A stretch of DNA of 64,000 nucleotides from Nitrincola alkalisediminis (GTDB taxonomy: Bacteria > Pseudomonadota > Gammaproteobacteria > Pseudomonadales > Balneatricaceae), in assembly GCF_009821115.1 (NCBI RefSeq), contig NZ_VYTY01000005.1, positions 1 through 64,000 of the forward strand, read 5' to 3'. The position numbers and the translations under genes are program-made. Below the pieces are notes generated by a model. The model did no database searches. It was not told where the DNA came from and worked only from the letters and a program-made list of their open reading frames with translations. Positions 58,584 through 64,000 of the stretch are shown here, one piece after another (the stretch's first letter is position 1; every line of letters begins with the position of its first letter).

Positions 58584-59753
58584 CTAGCCCTCTCCTTCGT
58601 TAATGACTAAATCGGTTAGTTGCTTCACAAACACATCGAATCCAAGGCTTTCTTTGAGCTCCTTGCGCTCAGTATCAAACACCGACATATCCACAACATG
58701 CCGCTCAACGTCAAAGAAGAAGGAGCAGAGCGTTTCAACATCTGGCTCAATCACCACACCCAGCCGGTTATCCAGCACCCAAGACGCAACACTGGTATGG
58801 GCACCACATATCGCCAGGATATTCGCTCCCGCAAACACATAGGAGGAGGATTTACTCGGAAAGGCAAACCGTGTCACGTCGTCTTCAATCGGTAAAAGTG
58901 CCCAACAATAGTCGGCATTCAACTGCGCCGCATCAGAGGCAGACACCAATCCCTTATACGTGACATTGTCATGTTTATCCGCCAATTGCTGTAAATCACC
59001 CGCAAAGACTCCTGCCCCCGCAAACACGAACGGCAAGGTTCCACCGGCTGATGCGTATTGATCAATGGCACGAATCAGTAAGGGGATACGTTGTAAACGC
59101 CCCGCATTGCCACAAAAGGTAAAGCCCAGCACTTTGTGTGGCGGGACAACAACCTGATCAAAGGAAACAGACGGGTTGGATAACACCCGAATCGGCGCGG
59201 TCGTGCCCGAACGGCGTTTTATTTCCTCAGCCATCTCATGTGTGATGGTGATCAGTAACTGTGCATGACGCATGGTTAACGCATCCATCGACAATAAGAG
59301 GCGATAGAGTAGTGGCCGTACAGGGATAACCACGTTGGCGGCTTCAGGGTGAATATCTTGTAAATGATACACATAGCTCGCCCGAAACAGCTTACAGTAG
59401 AGCATGACAATAAAAGGCACTAACACAGGCGGGTCGGTGGACACATAGACGTTTTTGGGTCGTTTAATGAGCAACACGGCCGCCACCCACAACATAAAAA
59501 ATACGGCATCGATGGCACGACGCAAAATGCTGCTGCCGGATACAGAAAACGCATGGCAAGGGAAAAACTGCACGCCATCGCCGCGCTTCTCTTTGGCAAG
59601 ATGTGTCTTTATATCCGCATGATCCTGCAGAATGACACCAACAGACTGGTGTTTGGCTTGCTGTTCGGAAAAGCGCATCAACGCCTCGCCAATGACCGGA
59701 TACACTGGCCAAAAACTGCGGTTTATCACAGCCAAATCCAAACGTTTAAACAT
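58584..59753 (-). CDS. wbjE: glycosyltransferase (WbjE-like, probable L-fucosamine transferase)
   Basis: 389-residue GT4-type glycosyltransferase with a GT-B fold: N-terminal acceptor domain with a membrane-associated hydrophobic stretch (about 85-115), and the C-terminal donor domain (FTFCGNAGRLQRIP; VFAGAG). By position it should add N-acetyl-fucosamine to the lipid-linked O-unit. The ATG overlaps the wbjD stop (TGATG). A longer TTG frame to 59768 is not used. Confidence 0.83.
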   Translation of the reverse strand: MFKRLDLAVINRSFWPVYPVIGEALMRFSEQQAKHQSVGVILQDHADIKTHLAKEKRGDGVQFFPCHAFSVSGSSILRRAIDAVFFMLWVAAVLLIKRPKNVYVSTDPPVLVPFIVMLYCKLFRASYVYHLQDIHPEAANVVIPVRPLLYRLLLSMDALTMRHAQLLITITHEMAEEIKRRSGTTAPIRVLSNPSVSFDQVVVPPHKVLGFTFCGNAGRLQRIPLLIRAIDQYASAGGTLPFVFAGAGVFAGDLQQLADKHDNVTYKGLVSASDAAQLNADYCWALLPIEDDVTRFAFPSKSSSYVFAGANILAICGAHTSVASWVLDNRLGVVIEPDVETLCSFFFDVERHVVDMSVFDTERKELKESLGFDVFVKQLTDLVINEGEG

Positions 59754-60895
59754 CAATATTCTTTCCAAACGGTACGCATAACGTAATCGCGATAGCTGTG
59801 AATAATCCGTACCACTTTATCCGATACGTTCGGCATGCTGTAGTCGCCGACGAGTTGTAAATCACGCTGCTCACCACGGCCTTGAGTGTCCAGAATCGCC
59901 AAGCCTTGCATTACCCGTTCAACCTCAAGCCCGACCATCATCGCTGCTGCTTCTTCCATACCCTCCGGGCGCTCGTGCGCTTCGCGAATATTCAAGGCGG
60001 GGAAATTCAGAATGGAGGATTCCTCATTGATCGTGCCACTGTCGGATAAGACGGCCTTCGCACTCAACTGCAGCTTGTTGTAGTCTTTAAAGCCCAGCGG
60101 CTTCAACAATTGCACATTGGCATGAAAGCTGATTCCCAAAGCGTCCACTCGCTTTTGTGTGCGGGGATGCGTCGACATGATCACGGGAAGATCGTAATGT
60201 TCTGCGACCCTATTCAGCACGTCGACTAGCTTCATAAAGTTCTTGTCGGAATCTACGTTTTCTTCACGGTGCGCACTCACCACAAAGAACTGCCCTTCTT
60301 TCAAACCTAAACGTTGCAACACATCCGACGCTTCAATCCCTTCGCGGTAGACGTTCAACACCTCGAACATCGGACTGCCTGTTTTAATAATGCGATCTGG
60401 CGGTAGGCCTTCGGCGACCAGATAATCCCGCGCGATGGTGCTATAGCTCATGTTAATGTCGGCGGTGTGATCGACAATGCGGCGGTTGATTTCTTCCGGC
60501 ACGCGCATATCAAAACAACGGTTACCCGCCTCCATGTGGAAGGTTGGAATTTTACGCCGTTTCGCTGGCAGCACCGCCATGCAGCTGTTGGTGTCGCCCA
60601 ATACCAGCAATGCTTCAGGGTTAACCTCAGCCAGTACTTGGTCCACCTTGATAATCACATTACCAATGGTTTGCGCACCAGTCGCACCTGCCGCGCTCAA
60701 AAAATAATCGGGCTTACGGATGCCGAGGTCCTGAAAGAAAATTTCGTTTAGCTCGTAGTCGTAGTTTTGCCCCGTGTGCACCAATATGTGCTCACAATGC
60801 GCATCCAGCTTAGCGATCACGCGCGACAAACGGATGATTTCTGGGCGAGTCCCCACCACCGTCATTACTTTAAGTTTTTTTACCACGCTAGTCAT
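59753..60895 (-). CDS. wbjD: UDP-N-acetyl-L-fucosamine synthase (2-epimerase, WbjD/CapG)
   Basis: 380-residue non-hydrolysing UDP-GlcNAc 2-epimerase fold (VVGTRPEIIRLS; GDTNSCMAV; DSGTINEESS). Together with wbjB and wbjC upstream it completes UDP-N-acetyl-L-fucosamine from UDP-GlcNAc. Motifs are intact. It is 27 bp after wbjC and overlaps wbjE. Confidence 0.9.
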   Translation of the reverse strand: MTSVVKKLKVMTVVGTRPEIIRLSRVIAKLDAHCEHILVHTGQNYDYELNEIFFQDLGIRKPDYFLSAAGATGAQTIGNVIIKVDQVLAEVNPEALLVLGDTNSCMAVLPAKRRKIPTFHMEAGNRCFDMRVPEEINRRIVDHTADINMSYSTIARDYLVAEGLPPDRIIKTGSPMFEVLNVYREGIEASDVLQRLGLKEGQFFVVSAHREENVDSDKNFMKLVDVLNRVAEHYDLPVIMSTHPRTQKRVDALGISFHANVQLLKPLGFKDYNKLQLSAKAVLSDSGTINEESSILNFPALNIREAHERPEGMEEAAAMMVGLEVERVMQGLAILDTQGRGEQRDLQLVGDYSMPNVSDKVVRIIHSYRDYVMRTVWKEY

Positions 60896-60922
60896 ATATC
60901 ACTCTAGTCTTCAAAACCGAGG

Positions 60923-62044
60923 TTACACGTCGGTCGGTGTTAATGGGCAGGTATAGGTATCTGGCTTTTCCCGATCAAAGATCTCATTCGCCCAGAGCAT
61001 AACAATCATTTCATCATCACCGATATTGGTAATATCGTGCGTCCAGCCTGGCATGGTCTCCACGATCTCCGGTTTGTCGCCCGTGGTCACATATTCATGA
61101 AACTCGCCAGTCTGCATATGGCGGAACTGAAAACGGGCGGTGCCCTTGATCACCAAAAACTTTTCCGTTTTAGTATGGTGATAATGACCGCCACGGGTAA
61201 TACCAGGATGCGCCGTAAAATATGAAAACTGCCCCGCATTCGGGGTTTTTAACATTTCCACAAACACCCCGCGCGAATCGCCGTACTTGGGCACCTCGTA
61301 CGCAAAGCGCTCTTTCGGAACATAACTCAGATAGGTTGAATAGAGGGCGCGCACGAATCCGACACCCACAGGCTCCGTCACCAGTGTTTGGCGGCTGTCG
61401 CGGAAACGGTAAAGCTGTTCGGCCAGCTCACCGACCGACACCTGATAAGTTGGCTGAACGGTTTCGAAGGCCTCGCCCGGTTGTTTTTTATCCATCAACT
61501 CCAAAAAATGTGCGATAACGTCGTCTATATAGACGAGGTTGATCATCGCCGCTGGGTCGTTAATCTGGATGGGTAAATGATGCGCGATGTTGTGGCAGAA
61601 GGTCGCTACAGCTGAGTTGTAGTTCGGCTTTGCCCACTTACCAAACACATTCGGCAAACGGAATACCGAAACTGGTACCTGGTGTTGATCGCGCAGCGCC
61701 AACAAGGCCTCTTCTGCCTCACGCTTTGACACGCCGTAAGGATTATCCAATTCAGCCTGAATAGAAGAGGTATACAGAATGGGCGCTTTACAACCCGACG
61801 CCACAAACGCATCCGCTAATTGCTGACTTAAGCCTGTATTACCGCGCTCAAACTCTTCAGGATCTTGTGGACGGTTTATGCCCGCCAAATGAAACACACA
61901 CTCCACGCCCACGAGCATCGATGCTAAATCGTCAGCTGAGTGCTCTCGGGTAAAGCGAATCACCTCAACATTCTTGCGTTCTGACAGATGCACCAACAAA
62001 TTTTTGCCAATAAATCCATCGGCACCCGTTACCAAAACACGCAT
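60923..62044 (-). CDS. wbjC: bifunctional UDP-sugar reductase/epimerase WbjC (CapF)
   Basis: 373 residues: N-terminal Rossmann reductase (VTGADGFIGKN, 5-15) and a C-terminal cupin (GITRGGHYHHTKTEKFLV) that binds zinc in Staphylococcus CapF. It converts the WbjB product to UDP-N-acetyl-talosamine, the precursor of UDP-FucNAc. It is 3 bp after wbjB. Confidence 0.91.
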   Translation of the reverse strand: MRVLVTGADGFIGKNLLVHLSERKNVEVIRFTREHSADDLASMLVGVECVFHLAGINRPQDPEEFERGNTGLSQQLADAFVASGCKAPILYTSSIQAELDNPYGVSKREAEEALLALRDQHQVPVSVFRLPNVFGKWAKPNYNSAVATFCHNIAHHLPIQINDPAAMINLVYIDDVIAHFLELMDKKQPGEAFETVQPTYQVSVGELAEQLYRFRDSRQTLVTEPVGVGFVRALYSTYLSYVPKERFAYEVPKYGDSRGVFVEMLKTPNAGQFSYFTAHPGITRGGHYHHTKTEKFLVIKGTARFQFRHMQTGEFHEYVTTGDKPEIVETMPGWTHDITNIGDDEMIVMLWANEIFDREKPDTYTCPLTPTDV

Positions 62045-62047
62045 TGT

Positions 62048-63082
62048 TTACTCCTCTGGGTTTACGTAACGGCCTTCACGCAGTTCACGAATAAACTCCA
62101 ACTTTAAGAGCAGTTGCTGCATACCCGCAACATCAAGACGTTGAGTGTTGTGCGAATTGTAATCGCTTGCGTGCGAGATTTTTTCCTCGCCCTGCTCAAC
62201 ATACTTGGAATAGTTTAAATCACGCAGGTCAGGTGGAATGCGATAATACCCCCCTAAATCTTCGGCGCAGGCCATTTCTTCACGGCTGAGCAGCGCTTCA
62301 TAGAGCTTCTCTCCATGACGGGTGCCGATGATGTTAATCGGATAATTTGGCTTGCCCAACAGATCCGACAACGCATGGGCCAAGACTTCAACAGTCGCGG
62401 CGGGAGCCTTTTGCACGAACATATCGCCGTTATTCCCCTTTTCGAAGGCATAGAGCACGAGGTCGACTGCATCCGCCAAGGTCATCATAAAGCGGGTCAT
62501 GTTTGGGTCGGTAAGGGTCAATGGCTGCTCAGCCCGCATCTGATCGACAAACAGTGGAATAACCGAGCCCCGAGAAGCCATCACGTTGCCATAGCGCGTA
62601 CCGCAAATCACGGTCTTCGCAGGGTCAACATTGCGTGACTTCGCTACCATGACCTTTTCCATCATCGCCTTAGAAATACCCATGGCGTTAATTGGATAAA
62701 CGGCTTTATCGGTGCTTAAGCACACCACGCGCTTGACTTCGTTTTGAATGGCGGCCTCTAATAGGTTTTCAGTCCCAATGACGTTGGTTTTTACCGCTTC
62801 CATCGGGTGAAATTCACAAGACGGGACCTGCTTAAGTGCCGCCGCATGAAAAATATAATCCACACCACGCGTGGCATTCAACACCGCTTGATAATCGCGC
62901 ACATCTCCAATGTAAAACTTTAATTTAGGATGCGAATACCGCTTGCGCATATCATCCTGTTTTTTTTCATCACGGCTGAAAATACGGATTTCGGCAATGT
63001 CTGTGTCTAAGAATCCGTTCAGTACCGCATTACCGAAGGAGCCAGTGCCTCCCGTTATCAACAAGACTTTATCTGTAAACAA
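62048..63082 (-). CDS. wbjB: UDP-GlcNAc 4,6-dehydratase/5-epimerase WbjB (CapE)
   Basis: 344-residue FlaA1/CapD-type short-chain dehydrogenase: GGTGSFGNA at 11-19, IFSRDEKKQ, and a catalytic region STDKAVYPINAMG with Met replacing the usual Tyr of YxxxK, as in CapE-like enzymes. It starts UDP-FucNAc synthesis by dehydrating UDP-GlcNAc. It follows hisF2 by 10 bp. Confidence 0.92.
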   Translation of the reverse strand: MFTDKVLLITGGTGSFGNAVLNGFLDTDIAEIRIFSRDEKKQDDMRKRYSHPKLKFYIGDVRDYQAVLNATRGVDYIFHAAALKQVPSCEFHPMEAVKTNVIGTENLLEAAIQNEVKRVVCLSTDKAVYPINAMGISKAMMEKVMVAKSRNVDPAKTVICGTRYGNVMASRGSVIPLFVDQMRAEQPLTLTDPNMTRFMMTLADAVDLVLYAFEKGNNGDMFVQKAPAATVEVLAHALSDLLGKPNYPINIIGTRHGEKLYEALLSREEMACAEDLGGYYRIPPDLRDLNYSKYVEQGEEKISHASDYNSHNTQRLDVAGMQQLLLKLEFIRELREGRYVNPEE

Positions 63083-63092
63083 AACTGACTCC

Positions 63093-63884
63093 TCATCCCT
63101 TTATATTTAATGCATCGCGACAGAGCTGTATTTTCTGCTCTGGTGACGGGTAATTAATCAATACCGCGCGATACTTACCTTTAAAAACAAACAAACTGCC
63201 AGCCGCCGCCCCCACTATCCCCAACTTAGAGATCAGCTGTTGAAGGTGATCCAGCGAACCGGCTCCACCTAAAAACGTAACTGGCACCTTTAGCACGCGT
63301 TTAAACTCTGCCGCATACTCCAGATCATAGCCCTGCATGAGCCCGTCTTGATCAACAAAATTAATCACGATCTCACCGGCTCCTGCCTCCTGCAACTGCT
63401 TTGCCATGTCCAACGGATCTGACTTAACGGCTTGGGTGGCATTATGAATACACAACTCGTATCCCTTGGCGAAAAAGCCTTTTTTCTGACGCACATCCAA
63501 TACAGCGACCACAGACTGACGGCCTACCGCTGCGGCTATTTCAGTCAACAATGTTGGATTGCGAATGGCTGCAGAACTAACGGCCACTTTTTCGACCCCC
63601 ATATCAATAATACGTGAGGCTTGTTCTGCAGACGTCACACCACCACCGTAGCACAGAGGCATACGACATTCAGCGGCCAATTTGGCGATCATAGTAAAGT
63701 CTGGTGCAGTTCCATTTACCGCCGCATCAATGTCGAGCACCATCAACTCATCGGCTTCTTTCTCATTAAAGATTTTAACCGCGTTAATCGGGTCCCCGAC
63801 ATACTTGGGGTCTTTAAAGCGCTGGGTTTTAACCAATCCACCTTGATGCACAAGCAAACAAGGAATAATTCGTGGTCTCAGCAT
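63093..63884 (-). CDS. hisF2: HisF2-like cyclase subunit of sugar amidation (WbuZ type)
   Basis: 263-residue HisF-like barrel. The first catalytic Asp of genuine HisF (PCLDV) is replaced by Leu (IIPCLLVHQGGLVK), while the second Asp is kept (VVAVLDVRQ). This is the pattern of the HisF2/WbuZ proteins of O-antigen loci, which with HisH2 and WbpG-like amidotransferases deliver ammonia to nucleotide sugars. So it is not the histidine-pathway HisF. Its ATG directly follows the hisH2 stop codon (TAAATG). Confidence 0.88.
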   Translation of the reverse strand: MLRPRIIPCLLVHQGGLVKTQRFKDPKYVGDPINAVKIFNEKEADELMVLDIDAAVNGTAPDFTMIAKLAAECRMPLCYGGGVTSAEQASRIIDMGVEKVAVSSAAIRNPTLLTEIAAAVGRQSVVAVLDVRQKKGFFAKGYELCIHNATQAVKSDPLDMAKQLQEAGAGEIVINFVDQDGLMQGYDLEYAAEFKRVLKVPVTFLGGAGSLDHLQQLISKLGIVGAAAGSLFVFKGKYRAVLINYPSPEQKIQLCRDALNIKG

Positions 63885-64000
63885 TTAAGACAGCTCCGCA
63901 AAATTCTTTAGCAACTGAACACCCCAATGATGGCTTTTTTCAGGATGACACTGCACGCCATGAATATGCCCCTGCGAAACCACTGCATCAAAATCCAAAC
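63885..64000 (-). CDS. hisH2: HisH2-like glutaminase subunit, C-terminal part (cut by window end)
   Basis: The last ~37 residues of a class I glutamine amidotransferase of the HisH family: IHGVQCHPEKSHHWGVQLL holds the catalytic His and Glu of the HPEKS motif. The 5' part, with the nucleophilic Cys, is beyond position 64000. It forms the natural pair with hisF2 downstream (no gap). Confidence 0.88.
   Translation of the reverse strand, partial: LDFDAVVSQGHIHGVQCHPEKSHHWGVQLLKNFAELS

Noticed and set aside
63093-63884. HisF of the histidine pathway
   Set aside because: Loss of the first catalytic Asp and linkage to sugar genes indicate the HisF2/WbuZ type instead.

Overview
The window is chromosomal DNA of a marine-type gammaproteobacterium. 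Family content and gene order (dgc-ubiB-hisI-hisE-tatABC; polA convergent with engB; DUF2782 gene followed by a type II homoserine kinase; a Pseudomonas che2-like chemosensory cluster; a wbj-type O-antigen locus) point to the Oceanospirillales/Pseudomonadales side of the class. The exact genus cannot be fixed from this sequence. No insertion sequence, prophage, CRISPR array, tRNA or complete rRNA gene was seen.

Layout. 1-426: tandem promoters and the boxA-containing leader of an rRNA operon that lies just off the left edge on the minus strand. 0.4-15.5 kb: housekeeping genes (tatABC, hisI/hisE, ubiB, dsbA, cytochrome c4, engB, polA, thrB, uvrD). 15.5-29.3 kb: c-di-GMP enzymes, a TetR/fadH pair with a well-formed divergent operator region, and an unusual three-gene operon (PhoU-like/kinase fusion, ATP-grasp enzyme, metallophosphatase). 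29.3-40.5 kb: a ten-gene minus-strand chemosensory operon with order dgc-cheY-cheA-cheW-mcp-cheR-cheD-cheB-mcp-like-cheD, resembling the F7/che2 type.

40.6-53.5 kb: a phosphorus-acquisition island. It holds a Tat-exported PhoX phosphatase, a 2-aminoethylphosphonate (AEP) uptake and degradation operon (phnS-phnT-fused permease-phnW-phnX plus an EamA transporter and a HAD hydrolase), a porin and a secreted choice-of-anchor I protein. I read mirrored Pho boxes between phnS and the porin, each placed 10 bp from a -10 element. A palindromic GntR/HutC-type operator sits on the phnS start point. This suggests dual control by phosphate starvation and by a phosphonate-responsive repressor.

53.5-57.6 kb: an accessory patch with a chemoreceptor flanked by 112-bp direct repeats (one repeat is the 3' end of a nucleotidyltransferase gene), an MNT/HEPN toxin-antitoxin-like pair, and a RES toxin whose antitoxin seems to have lost its N-terminal half. 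57.6-64 kb: an O-antigen/capsule locus making UDP-N-acetyl-L-fucosamine (wbjB-F type) and the hisF2/hisH2 pair of sugar amidation; it continues past the right edge.

The strongest less-expected signals are in the chemosensory operon. CheA carries four FGFF-[VM]-x-E-x-ELP-like repeats in its linker. Four proteins of the operon (two CheD, the receptor-like protein and the diguanylate cyclase) end in the same short tail, SG-x-[IVM]-[DE]-LF. The main receptor ends in a CheR-docking pentapeptide (EWEEF) on a linker encoded by a perfect 12-bp triplicate. Five GGDEF/EAL genes in 64 kb indicate heavy use of c-di-GMP signalling.
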